From positions 489,444 through 553,443 of the forward strand of contig SIJG01000059.1 in the NCBI GenBank assembly GCA_023374025.1: a stretch of DNA of 64,000 nt. Reading direction: 5' to 3'. A program made the position numbers and the translations under genes. This DNA is from Heterodera schachtii (Eukaryota > Nematoda > Chromadorea > Rhabditida > Heteroderidae). The notes beneath the pieces were generated by a model. That model did no database searches. It worked only from the letters and a program-made list of their open reading frames with translations, and was not told the DNA's origin. How positions within the stretch are numbered: the first letter of the stretch is position 1; each line of letters begins with the position of its first letter. Positions 1 through 10,471 of the stretch are shown piece after piece.

Positions 1-142
1 GCCATTTTGAGGCCAAGTTGAGCACGGTCAAACGATGGGAAAATGTCCATCCATACGTCGTTGCACACCCAACTTAAACATGAAAAAAATAGTGAAATGA
101 TTTTCTATATTTTTTTTTACTAATTGCTTACCGTTTATTCAT
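1..142 (-). CDS. F-box-like family protein, 5' end only (runs off the window)
   Basis: This is the 5' end of a minus-strand member of the F-box-like family seen intact at 3,919-5,930. Exon 1 is 142-132 (M-N-K plus two bases, donor GTAAGC), and exon 2 begins at 72 after a TTTAAG acceptor and encodes W-V-C-N-D-V-W-M-D-I-F-P-like residues up to the window edge. The split of the start exon after the second base of codon 4 is the same in every copy. The remainder lies outside the window, so intactness cannot be judged. It is transcribed divergently from the broken copy that starts at 675. F-box-like proteins typically bind Skp1 and present substrates to SCF ubiquitin ligases; that role is inferred from the family, not shown here. 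Confidence 0.7.
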
Positions 143-674
143 TTTGCTGCAATTAGCACAATTTATTTAGCTAATTAATTTGTGTGTCACAAAGGACAAA
201 TTGCTGAAATATTGGAGACAATTAAGAAAAATGAGAGGAGAAATAACACAAAAACAATAAACGATGAAAATGAAAGAACAGAAAAAATAATCTTTTTAGA
301 CAAATCTCCGACTGTTTTTTTTTGCACAAAAAACTGTCTTTTATATAGGAATTGAGGTAATATTGCCGTTGGTACTAGAGCCCGGAATCCTGTTGCAGGA
401 CTGGAATTCAAAAATGTTTGCAGGACCGGATCCGGCCGGATTAATCCTGCAAATCCTGCATTTTAAATTTGCAGGATCCCGCGCAGGATTGCGGATTCTT
501 GGAAATTTTGAAAAAATTTCATAAATTTCTGTCTTTTATATAGGAAATTGAGGCAATAAAAACATAATGTTTCATAAATTTCCACCATAAGGTGAACCCA
601 AAATGAATTGGTCCCATTTCATTTTGTAAACATATTGAATTTAAGACAAAAAAGTGATTGCTAATTGCCGCAAA
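143..674. promoter_or_regulatory. Divergent intergenic region with two TATA-like boxes
   Basis: This head-to-head spacer separates two F-box-family starts. A minus-strand TATATAAAAG lies at 347-338, within sequence that is the reverse complement of the 5' flank of the intact gene at about 3,690-3,918. A second minus-oriented TATATAAAAG sits at 542-533. Between them (about 375-500) is a short CAGGAT/CCGGATCC-rich degenerate repeat. The TATA-containing flank recurs upstream of three family members, which supports a duplicated core promoter. The start site is inferred, not seen. Confidence 0.45.
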
Positions 675-1393
675 ATGAATCGACGTTTAAGGAAAATGTG
701 AGGAATTTTAACTTTATTGATTTCACATTTTAATTATCTTTTTGCACATTTCAGTTGGATTTGTAACGACATTTGGCTGAACATTCTTCCACTTTTTAAC
801 CGTCCTCAACTTGGTCTCAAATTGGCGCTGATTTCGCCCCATTTTGATGCTTTGGCGGACAAACATTTTGATTGTGGCAAAACGGAATTGACGCCGCACT
901 TCGCCAACAATTCTATCCGATCTTGATCAATTGGATTCAATCACTTCTATTCAACTGTTCCCCGATGTGCTTGCTGATGATGATGATTTTGGTGGACCAA
1001 ATTCGACTTCTGACGGGCAAGTGTTGGCCAAATGGTTGCACAATCCGAAAAAAGATGGCCATCCGAAGCTATTGCGTTGCTGTGTGAAATTGGATCCACC
1101 AAATCTCGAATGGGTCAACAATTTCAAGGAGGTCGCCGCCACATTTACTTTGCTCCTGATCGGTTTTATGCGTCCCATGAATGATCCATAACTGTTTTCA
1201 TACTTATGCAATACCTATACATATTCTTGGTATCAAACGAAAGCTTAAAGCTCGGGATTTTATAAATGCAAGAAAAGAGCAAAAATTGGCATTAAAAAAA
1301 CAAATTACAATGAGAAAACACGTAACAAGAATAATTTTTTGTATATTGCCATTAGCTAAAAGCAAAATTATACAAAAGCTTGCTAATATAGAG

Positions 1394-1767
1394 CAGGGAT
1401 GGCATTCCGAAGCCCCAAAAATTTTCGGAAATCGGAATTCCGGGTTATCCAAAATTTTTTGGAAATCGGAATTCCGAGGCCCAAAAATTTTTCGGAAATC
1501 GGAATTCCGACCCCAAATTAGCGATTTGAGGCAAAAATTTCTCAAGAAAAATAAGATTTTTAGGGTCCGGCGGTGCCGATAGGCGCCGCCGGGAAATTTT
1601 TTGAAAATTTCAGTGCAATTTAATAACAAAATTTGTAAAAAATTGTTAATTTTTCGAAAAAAAATCGAAAAAGATTTCCGACTTTTTATCAAAAATTTCG
1701 GAAATCTGAAGTCGGAATTCCGACGTCCAAAATTTTTTGCGGAAATCGGAATTCCGTGCCATCCCTG
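1394..1767. mobile_element. hAT-like non-autonomous element (MITE), 374 bp
   Basis: The ends are inverted repeats starting CAGGGATGGCA and finishing TGCCATCCCTG. They are flanked by ATATAGAG (1,386-1,393) and ATATAGGG (1,768-1,775), an 8-bp duplication with one mismatch. The interior is made of repeated CGGAATTCCG-type palindromes and one copy of the GC-rich stem-loop module (1,567-1,592). There is no coding capacity. The 8-bp duplication and C-A-G-G-G end fit the hAT superfamily. A decayed relative sits at about 6,523-6,636 and, inverted, at 16,931-17,034. Confidence 0.65.
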
Positions 1768-1786
1768 ATATAGGGGATCGAGCCAA

Positions 1787-1925
1787 TTCCCTACCGCCAA
1801 TTCCCTACCGCCAATTCCCTACCGCCAATTCCCTACCAGCCAATTCCCTACCGGCCAATTCCCTACCGGCCGATTCCCTACCGCCAATTCCCTACCGGCC
1901 GATTCCCTACCGCCAATTCCCTACT
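1787..1925 (+). repeat. Minisatellite, 14-15 bp unit AATTCCCTACCGCC
   Basis: About nine or ten tandem units of AATTCCCTACCGCC, alternating with a GGCC-ended variant. Two units recur in inverted orientation at 2,630-2,656, so the array is one arm of the surrounding foldback element. Confidence 0.8.
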
Positions 1926-3070
1926 AAGGCATTTGGGCCATTTCCATACCAATAGTGTTGAATATTGATAAACATTGAGATTAAATCACACAAGAAAATT
2001 TATTCACTGCTTTTATATTTAGCTCGTCAAGAGCTTTCGGATGATACCAAATTTATCAAGATTCGATCGTTTTAAAAAAGTTAGAAGTGTCAAATCTCTC
2101 AATTTTTCGGGTTTTGAACCCTCCTAAAAACAGGTTCTAAACCCATTTCCGCAACTCCCGGGGAACCCGAAACCGGGCTCAAAATCCCGGAGCTTTAGGG
2201 ACTTCGGATTCGTAAAGTACCTGCTTGTATGAAATTTGAATAATTAAACCCCGGCCCTTACTTCCTAATTTTCGGGCCCCTGGAAGTCCTACAAAACGAT
2301 TTGAAATCAATTGTAAATTCGAAAAAAAAATTCACGATCCAATTTAAGAATCCGGGGACCAGATAAAGCTGCTAAAATAGACAAAACACTATTTAAAAAT
2401 TTTTTTACTTCGATTTGTGAAAAAGTATGAATGGTCATTGTTTTGAAGCTTTGTACGGTTCTTTTTTTGTTAGAAGTATTTTCATTTTCTTCTCTGCAAC
2501 ATTAAACAAAAAATTTATTGTCTTACAATTCACGAGAAACACCAAAATGTTGAAAATCCCCTTTCTGTTATTGAAATTTTTCCGAAATTTTCGTAAAATT
2601 TTTTGGTATGGAAATGGCCCAAATGCCTTAGTAGGGAATTGGCGGTAGGGAATTGAAGAGCTTTCATTTGATACCAAGAACATTGGGACGCATAAAACCG
2701 GCCAGCAGAACCTTTTATTTGTTTTCTTTTCTTTGTTGTTTTGAACAGTGTACAATTTTTGATTTTTTGTTTAGCTTTTTGTCCGTGCCCGCACTTCTGT
2801 CACTTACACCGTTCACTTCAATTTACACGTGTCAACAACGCCAATTGTGCCATTTGAATTGATGAATGAACGGACCAATGAAAAGCTGACATTGAATGAA
2901 AAATGCGATCCAAGCCTTGTTTATTGTTGGCTGTTGAAGCGATGTCCAAATATTATTGTTGGGGAGGAGACGGCGGAGGCGGTTCAGAAACAGCAGCAGA
3001 AAGATGGAAATTTGGCGGACAATTTGAACAATATCTTTTTTCAATTGCGTGGCTTAAAAAATTCCATTGG

Positions 3071-3712
3071 GTAAGTAAGTAAGTGTAAAAGCAGTGAATC
3101 AATCAGTGGCATTTGCCATTGCGAAATTCATTTTCAAAGCATCAAATTAAATTGCATTTAATTCAGGCAATTAGTGTCTTCGCGCAAACAAAAAGTTACG
3201 AAAAAGTGTTCTCGCGTCCAACGTGGCCAAGCAGTGAGCAGCGGAATGAATGAATGAATTATAATTATTTGAGAAATGGCCACCGATCCTTTTTTTGGAT
3301 TTATATGTAATTGAAACAAATTTATGTTGTTTTTTTCTCTTATGATGTTAAATAAAACAGTTGGACTATTTCATAGTTAACGAGAGCCTGGATTTTTGAA
3401 AAATTACGCATAAGGATACGAGAATTTTACGGTAATCGCTGAATAAATTTTCTTTATAAAATTTTAGTCTCAAAAAGCCGCGGATCGCTCGCGGGAAAAA
3501 AAAATCCCGCGGTCACGGATAAAATTTGTAATTTTAGACTTTTTGTTCAAATTCGGGTCGAATATAGGAATTTATCGAAATGCGATGCCTCTATTAGTAA
3601 TCAGCGACTCAGGAAGCCCTCGGAAACATGTCGTCATGATTTTTGAAAACAAAAAAGTATTTTTAAATACTATTTGATTGGGGTACGAACGGCAATATTA
3701 CACCACAATTCC
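3071..3712. other. Intergenic region between F-box copies
   Basis: Apart from the doubtful last exon of the upstream pseudogene (3,167-3,255), no gene is supported. A short palindromic stretch around GCCGCGGATCGCTCGCGGG / TCCCGCGG (3,476-3,520) looks like remnant repeat. The 5' flank of the next gene begins near 3,690. Confidence 0.4.
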
Positions 3713-3722
3713 TATATAAAAG
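3713..3722 (+). promoter_or_regulatory. TATA-like box of the intact F-box-like gene
   Basis: TATATAAAAG preceded by CC lies about 200 nt upstream of the ATG at 3,919. The same box in the same context occurs in front of the copy at 142 (minus, 347-338) and the copy at 22,767 (minus, 22,976-22,967). Its conservation next to every complete 5' end supports a core promoter, although splicing or trans-splicing of the leader cannot be excluded. Confidence 0.5.
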
Positions 3723-3918
3723 ACAGATTTTTTGCAAAAAAAAAACAGTCGGAGATTTGTCTAAAAAGATTATTTTTTCTGTTCTTTCATTTTCATCGTT
3801 TATTGTTTTTGTGTTATTTCTCCTCTCATTTTTCTTAATTGTCTCCAATATTTCAGCAATTTGTCCTTTGTGACACACAAATTAATTAGCTAAATAAATT
3901 GTGCTAATTGCAGCAAAA

Positions 3919-5930
3919 ATGAATCGACGGTAACCAATTAGAAAAAAAAAATGTAAAAAATTAATTTCACTATTTTTTTCATGTTTCAGTTGGGTGTGCA
4001 ACGACGTATGGATGGACATTCTCCCATCGTTTGACCATGCTCAACTTGGTCTCAAAATGGCATTGATTTCGCCACGTTTTGATGCGTTGGTGGACAAACA
4101 TTTTGACGGCAAAACGGAATTTACGATTTGGAAAGCAATTGAAATTCGCAAGGACACTGATGAAATGCCAAAACTTTTTGTCGAAGGCAAATCGGAGGGA
4201 TTTCCATTGCCGGACCGTCCGCTGCCCAACAAAATCATCTTTACCAACCATAAGCACCTCCGGATTCAGTAAATTCATCATTCTATACAGAGACCAATAC
4301 ATTTTTGGTTAATGGCGTCTCGTACAAAAAAATTTTTAAAAAATAATGCCTAGGCCAAAGCCTAGGCTTAGCCTAAGCCATTGTACAAGTTGTCATGACA
4401 CCTATGTTTTAATACAACTGATTATGTATTCCTTCAAATTTCTCCCCTTTTTCAGGTACATTGATCACTTCGTCATCGAGTTTCTCCGTGCAAATCAGAA
4501 AATTTGGGACAAAGGCACCAATTTCGGTTTTATTGTAGACAAAAAAGAAGATAATAAGCCAATTTTGGATGTTTTTGTCCGTGAAATTTGGCCATTTTTT
4601 GCGACAAACATTCGCCATTTGGCTTTTCCCAATGCCGAACATTTGAACTATTTGCGTCGCCTCATTTCGCCAACAATTCTATCCGATCTTGATCAATTGG
4701 ATTCAATCACTTCTATTCAACTGTTCCCCGATGTGCTTGCTGATGATGATGATTTTGGTGGACCAAATGCGACTTCTGCTGGGCAAGTGTTGGCCAAATG
4801 GTTGCACAATCCGAGCAAAGATGGCCAACCAAAGTCATTGTATTGCTGGGAAATGACAGAAGCATCCACAAACTTTGAATGGCTCACCAATTTCAAGGAG
4901 GTCGCTTTGTCGTCACATTTCATATTTGACATTGTACAAATTTTGATTTTCTGTTTAGGTTTTTGTCCGTGCCCGCACTTCTGTCAGTTACAGCGTCTAC
5001 TCAACTTTTCGCGTCTCGACGATGCCAATTGAGCCGTTTGAATTGGTGAACGAACGGAGCAAAGAAAAGCTGACATTGGAGAAAGAATTGGATATTGGCT
5101 CTTTTCATCGTTGTCTGTTGGAGCGATGTCCAATTGTTGGGGAGGCGGTTCAGAAACAGAAACAGCAGCAGCAGAAAAAAGATGCATATTATGCGAACAG
5201 ATTGAACAGTGTCTTTTTTAATCTTCTTAATGGCTCCAAGAATTGCATTGGGTGAGCAATAACAAAACCATAGAAAATGGACCGGGCTGCTGGGGGTTGG
5301 AAGGTTCAATTAAATAGAATATCGTTTTTTTTATCCCACAAAATATAATTTTGGTAAAAATTTTAAATTTTTACGCTATAACATTTTTGGTTTTCGTATC
5401 AAACAAAAAAAAATTTTTTTTTTCCAATTTTGTTTTTCTAACCCCCCTCTCGGTGCACCCCAAAACTCAGCCGCCGAAACTCAGCCGCCGAAATTCAGCC
5501 GCCGAAACTCAGCCGAGACATAATTCAGCCGGGAATAAATTAAAAAAAAATTTTTCTAACTTAGAAAATTTTCAAGAAAAAAATCTTAGAATAATTTTTT
5601 TTGAAAATTCTATGAGAAAATAATTCTCAAGAAATTTTCAGCGATTTTTTTTGAAATTTTTTTGAAATTCTTAGTAAATTTTGAAAAAATCACCTGCAAA
5701 TTTCTTGAGATTTATTTTCTTGAAAAATTTCTGTTTGAAAATTTTTTTTTAAATTTATTCCCGGCTGAATTATGTCTCGGCTGAGTTTCGGTCGGCTGAG
5801 TTTTGTCCTGCTCCGCCCCCCTCTTGTCCATTTCGGGTGACAACATTTCTTTTTTGTTTTGTTCAAATTTCATTGAATTTTTAGGCCTTTGTCACCACCG
5901 GAAGCAGCAGCAAAAGAAGCGAGTCAATAA
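3919..5930 (+). CDS. F-box-like family protein, five exons, intact (357 aa)
   Basis: Exons are 3,919-3,929, 3,990-4,268, 4,456-4,900, 4,959-5,251 and 5,885-5,930. All junctions are GT-AG and phases agree, giving 1,074 nt and 357 residues. Residues 4-40 (W-V-C-N-D-V-W-M-D-I-L-P ... L-I-S-P-R-F-D-A-L-V-D-K-H-F) resemble an F-box. Later landmarks are Y-I-D-H-F-V-I-E-F-L, V-R-E-I-W-P, R-R-L-I-S-P-T-I-L, the acidic D-D-D-D-F-G-G-P-N near residue 195, P-F-E-L-V-N-E-R near 275, a glutamine-rich stretch, and a short P-L-S-P-P-E-A-A-A-K-E-A-S-Q tail. There is no signal peptide or membrane segment. The likely role is substrate adaptor of an SCF-type ubiquitin ligase, inferred from the F-box only; the rest of the protein is a lineage-specific domain. 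Intron 4 contains a foldback element. This is the only copy in the window without a visible lesion. Confidence 0.82.
5461..5815. mobile_element. Foldback (palindromic) element in intron 4 of the F-box-like gene
   Basis: CAAAACTCAGCCG and AGACATAATTCAGCCGGGA on the left are mirrored by TCCCGGCTGAATTATGTCT and CGGCTGAGTTTTG on the right. The centre is A/T-rich. AACTCAGCCGCCG is tandemly repeated on the left arm. No clear target duplication or coding frame was found. Confidence 0.65.
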
Positions 5931-6493
5931 TTATGTGAAATGAATTTTTGGCAATTGAAAAATGTGAGAATTGACCGATCATTTTTTGAGTTATGTATAT
6001 GCGGAATTGTGTTGATTCTATATAGGTATAATATATATATATATATATTCTGTATTGGTTTTTGCGTCCGAATGTTTTTTTTGTAAAATAAAATATTATT
6101 TGCTTATCAATTTTTAGAAATTGCTTATGAAAAAGGGATGGATTTGTACTTGAAATGGCAAGTACGTACTTGAAAATCGGCCCTTATGCGGGAAAATTTG
6201 AAATCTGGACCCTCCCATTTGTTTCCTAAAAACATGAAAAATGTATTTGGGTCATCGGTTTGCCGTAATTAATTTAAATTTAAAAATTTAATTTATTTAT
6301 ATACAACAAATCGATTTAAAAAAAGCAAATTAAAAAGGAAATAATTTAGTGTTCAGCAGGGTGGCGATTATTAATTATAATCACATACATATATGGACAT
6401 TGGCATATATTTTTGGAGGTTTGTGTCATTTTTAGAATTTTCAAAAAAGAATTAGCCGAAATTTTGCCAATAATTACTATTCAAAGTTTCCCA
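5931..6493. other. Intergenic, AT-rich
   Basis: No gene is seen. A short (AT)n run lies at about 6,030-6,048. The segment 6,240-6,350 matches, in inverted orientation, sequence at 17,780-17,960, so homology related to the inverted duplication extends patchily into this region. Confidence 0.4.
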
Positions 6494-7832
6494 ACTATTT
6501 ATGTACACAAAAAGTGTCATCCAGGGACGGCAAGAAATTCCAATTTCCGACATTTTTGGTGTCGGAATACCGATTTTTGGGTCTTGAAATTCCGATTTCC
6601 GAAAATGGGGCCTCGGAATGCCATCATATTTCTCACTATTTGAAATTTCCACCCTTTGCTGCTGCCGAATGTATTTAAAATTAATGATGCTCGAGAGTGC
6701 AAAATGCCAGAAATTTTTCTTGGATGGTCATCACTCGAAAATGATGAGATTTCTCGAGCTTAACAAGCAATAAAATTTGTGTGTCAAAGAAATGTGGTCG
6801 ATTCGCAATCGATGCGCAACAACAAGTCCATCGAGTCCGAGCTGTGCAACAACAATGTTTGCTCATGTACAACAGCAGCAGCCTCGTCATCATCGGCATC
6901 ACCCGGAAAGTGATCAGTATTGGCTTCTGCTTCAGCTGGCGATGAAGCGGTCCAATTTTGGAGCTGAAAATTAAAAAAAATGAAATTTAGTTACATATTG
7001 ATGTGCCAGTTTTGGCTTTTTTGCAAAAATTTCCTATTTAAAGTGCCCCCTCTATTAAAGCGGCCCTTTTGACCTGTAAGGACTAAAAAATTTTTTCAAA
7101 AAACTTCAGTTTCAATTTATTTTCTTTAAATATTGATTTAAAAAAGTGTATTTAAAAAAATAAAAAATTGTAATAAATTTTCTTCAAAATTAATTTAGTT
7201 CTTTATTTTATATTTTTATTCAATTATTTTGGATCTTTTTAGCTTAAATTTAACATTGAAGAAATTTTGAGGAATTTTACCCTCAATTTTGAAAAAATAA
7301 TGTGCAAATTTTTTCATTTTTACGACATATCCTTTCTTTTGTTGCAATTTTTGGTGCATATTTTTGCCAGCCCTAGTGATGGCATGAAATTAAATATGGA
7401 AAATCAAGAAATTTTCGAAATTGAATCTATCATTTACTTAGAAGACTCGAAAATGGCCTCCCAACTCTTCGGGGACAAAAATTGTCGGGGACGCCGGAAA
7501 CGGGGATAACCGCAGCTTAATTAAATTAATTTAACACCTGTGACGTGTCCTGATGCTGGTGTTGTTGCTGGTGTTGTTTTTGCTGTTCATTACGTTCACT
7601 TTGTACTCCTTCAACTTGTTGCTGCTGTTGCTCCTTTCCAGCAACAACAGCAGCTGATACTTTTTCCAGAACTTCTTGCGTCAAGTCATAAGCAGCTTTA
7701 ATTTGTCCAACATCACCATCGAGATCAACAGCAGTTGAGGAGTTCAACGAGTTCAGCACGTTCATGGAACATGAGGACGATTTGCGACGATAGCAACCCT
7801 TAAAATAATTAGAAAAATTATAAAATTAAAAA
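6494..7832. repeat. Inverted-repeat arm A (left copy)
   Basis: This 1.3-kb block is the reverse complement of 15,752-17,053 with scattered substitutions, some changing amino acids. It includes the last two exons of the GPCR gene, their intron and 3' flank. Similarity starts at CTATTTATGTACA on the left and fades near 7,832 in intron sequence. Confidence 0.85.
6784..7798 (-). pseudogene. Orphan inverted copy of the last two GPCR exons
   Basis: On the minus strand, 7,798-7,538 (261 nt) and 6,963-6,784 (180 nt) correspond exactly in length and splice sites to exons 13 and 14 of the GPCR (15,790-16,050 and 16,588-16,767). The first encodes G-C-Y-R-R-K-S-S-S-C-S-M and a Q/H-rich segment ending D-T-S-Q. 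The second ends C-E-S-T-T-F-L and a TGA. Both frames are open despite several substitutions (for example A-G-L-D-G-G in the functional copy versus V-D-L-D-G-D here). No receptor core lies upstream on this strand, because the expected core is in the opposite orientation. Alone it cannot make a receptor. Confidence 0.8.
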
Positions 7833-8013
7833 AAGTGGGTTTCTGAAAATTATACCCCAAAAATCGATTTTTTCATATCAAAAATTAATATAAAATTGTT
7901 TAAAATAATTTATGAAAAGATTAATTAGATCATTTTATGGCATTTAATTCTTATTCACGCTTTTCTAGGAATTTTTATTTTTCAAAAAATCTTAATTTTT
8001 TCATATCAAAAAT

Positions 8014-8569
8014 GAAAGATATTGCATTGCTTGAACTTTACGACAGCACCCACAAACTTTGAATGGGTCAACAACTTCAAGCAGGTCGGTTGCCGTCACA
8101 TTTTCATATTTGACATTGTACAATTTTTGTTTAGGTTTTTATCCGTGCCCGCACTTCTGTCAGTTACAGCGTCTACTCAACTTTTTTTGTCTCTACGCCA
8201 ATTGAACCATTTGAATTGGTGAATGAATGGACCAATGAAAAGCTGACATTGAAGGAAGAAACGGATATTGGCTTTTTTCATCGTTGGCTGTTGAAGCGAT
8301 GTCCAATTGTTGGGGAGGCGGTTCAGAAACAGCAGCAGCAGAAGAAAAAATACAAACACTTTCCGATCCAATTCTCAAATCATTTTTTTTTTTCAATTTT
8401 GTAAATTTTTTTCTAACCCTCCTCCTCTTGTCCATTTAGGGTGACAGCTTTTCCTTTTTTTTTGAATTTTCAAATTTCATTGAATTTTCAGGCCTTTGTC
8501 TCCACCTGCAGCAGCAGCAGCAGCAAAAGAAGCGAGTAAAAGCAGCGAAAAGGGCGTCTAATTATGTGG
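8014..8569 (+). pseudogene. 3' fragment of an F-box-like gene
   Basis: It begins abruptly within exon 3 (C-L-N-F-T-T-A-P-T-N-F-E-W-V-N-N-F-K-Q, about 8,032-8,086). An exon-4 equivalent follows after a TTTAG acceptor at about 8,134, with P-F-E-L-V-N-E and W-L-L-K-R-C-P. Its 3' end is replaced by K-Y-K-H-F-P-I-Q-F-S-N-H-F-F and a stop at about 8,401, with no GT donor. The old last exon (8,493 onward, P-L-S-P-P then an alanine run) is stranded. The same truncated exon 4 is in the inverted copy at 21,147-21,416, so that lesion predates the duplication. Confidence 0.75.
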
Positions 8570-10471
8570 AAATGAATTTTTGGCATTTGAAAAATGTGAG
8601 AATTGACCGATCATTTTTTGAGTTCGCTGAATTATGTTGATAATTAATTAAATACCTATTTGCTTTTTGAACTGCTCTCTTTCATTGTTTTCTTTGGGGT
8701 CAAGGCAGTTCGTACAATGGCGTTTCGTACAATTTGAAATGGGAATGGCCATAACTTTTTTGTTCATCGGTTGATTTCTTCAAAATTGGTATCATTCGAA
8801 AGCTCTACGTGTTTAGAAGCTTTCATTAAGCAGAAGCTAAGCGATTAGTCAGTTCACCAAAAAGTTATGATTTATAAGACTTAAAAATTTAAGAAAATTA
8901 GGTCAAATCTATGATTAAAAGTCATCAGATGTTAAAATAAATATCATATTCGTGATCAGCGACCTTGGAACCCCAAATTACGAATTTTGGAATTTTTTGA
9001 GGGGGGGGGGGGGACAGCATAACCCGGAAGTACCGAAATTTCTTATGAAAAATAAACATTCGGCTCGATTTATGCATTTTCTGGGCCTACCCGACCACGA
9101 AAAAAACCCAAAAATTGTTTGAAACATGTGCTGTAGTGTTGCTACAGATTTTTCAATTCATTGATGGCCAATTGAGTTTTGCTCTCTGAACTTTGATCCA
9201 TTACGCCTTGAACTTAAGCTTAGGCATTTTACATATAATGCCGATTTGCGGTCATTTCAGTTAAATTAGAACGGCAAAACGATGACCCAAATACAAAAAT
9301 ATGTAGTAAATGGGAAAGAGCAGCAGAAGGAATCACGTTGGTTTTGCACACCTTTTTAAAAAGTATTTGGTTAATTTTGAAATTCCGAAAAAATATCGGG
9401 TTTATTAAATTTTTTCTTTTGTGATCCGAAGAACGGTGTCATATGTTCGTGATCAAGGACCCTGAAAACCCGGGGAAAATATTTCCAATTCGTATGTATT
9501 AAAAAAAGAAAGTTCCGTCAAAAAATGAAATTTGAATCCGACTAAATTTTCGGATTTTGACTCACACAATCGGGCAATTAAGAAACATATTTAATGCTTT
9601 GCTAACAAAATTTTGATGTGTCTATCATTCAATGATTAATATGTGTATAGTTCAATTATGACTCAAAACTACTGTAGTGATTTACTATACGCTACCGTAC
9701 CATTTTAGCAACCAATTAATTCGTAAAGTATAGCTATTTATTTTACGCAACAACCCAATCAGAAAAAGCGGTTTTTTGCCATTTGAAGGTGAAAAAATTA
9801 GAATAATTGTTTTTGCTCATTAGATTTAATGAATTTCCTAATTAAAATTAACAAATATGATTAAAATTTTCAGAAAAATTCCAACAAAAACAAAGGAAAT
9901 TTTTAATTGAAATGGCGGGGGAAAAGCAACCAACAACAGCAGCAGAAAAAAGCAAAAAAATGAGCTCCGCAAAGACATGACAATGTTGGGGAAAGCGATT
10001 GTGGCAGTTGAAAATGCACGGCACGCAGTAGAAGAAAATAGTGGGCAAAAAAAAATGTGAAAAATTGGAAAAAATATTTATTGTCTATTTTCGAAAAAAA
10101 CCCAAAACCGAGACGGATTTTTTTCAAGAAAGTTTAGCCCAGACCTATAATTAAGGAAGTAAACATTGTCCAGGCCTCTAAAAAAAGTTTCCCCCAAAAA
10201 CTTTGAAAATTAAAATTTAACTTTTTAAAATAATATTTTAAATTAAAGATGTTTTAAATAAATTAATTCCAATCTCTCATTCATTTCAATAATAAATATT
10301 TGAAGCGGTGTGAGATAAAAATCTTATCTGTGTGAATTTCTTGCCCCGATTTTTAATTAAAATGATTCCAAAGCGTTTAATAAAAAAAAATGAAAAATTT
10401 AATTTTTTTAAATATTTAAAATAAAATTAAACTTTTAGCCAATCAAAAAAAATTGAAAATTTCTAAACAAA

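Larger units (their letters stand above)
1150..2715. mobile_element. Composite foldback insertion inside an F-box intron
   Basis: Both ends carry the same sequence in opposite orientation: GGTTTTATGCGTCCCA followed by TTCTTGGTATCAAACGAAAG near 1,161-1,246, and its reverse complement at 2,651-2,705. A CCAATTCCCTACCGCC-type array (about 1,787-1,925) is matched by inverted single units at 2,630-2,656. A separate hAT-like element is nested inside (1,394-1,767). No transposase reading frame is visible. Open frames across it follow the repeats and are not treated as genes. Confidence 0.55.
675..3070 (+). pseudogene. Broken F-box-like family copy with internal deletion and a large foldback insertion
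   Basis: The ATG at 675-677 and the M-N-R start are kept, but the GT donor after exon 1 is replaced by TTTAAG. Exon 2 (from about 754) reads W-I-C-N-D-I-W-L-N-I-L and then K-T-E-L-T, where about 550 bp present in the intact paralogue are missing. Sequence resumes out of frame in exon 3 (TCGCCAACAATTC, about 900) and stops at 924-926. Downstream the frame D-Q-L-D-S-I-T ... F-N-N-F-K-E (931-1,130) is still open. The following intron has grown from about 58 nt to over 1.6 kb by a foldback insertion. Exon 4 (2,775-3,070) is intact, with P-F-E-L-M-N-E-R and W-L-L-K-R-C-P motifs and a GTAAGT donor. A candidate divergent last exon follows at 3,167-3,255 but has little similarity to that of the paralogue. 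Confidence 0.75.

Noticed and set aside
1204..1800. 198-codon open frame on the minus strand
   Set aside because: It spans the ends of a hAT-like element and its CGGAATTCCG repeats; the residues (R-N-S-D-F-R-K) just repeat with the DNA. Not a gene.
6777..6974. 65-codon frame with H-H-R-H-H and its mirror at 16,577-16,774
   Set aside because: Antisense shadow of the terminal GPCR exon.
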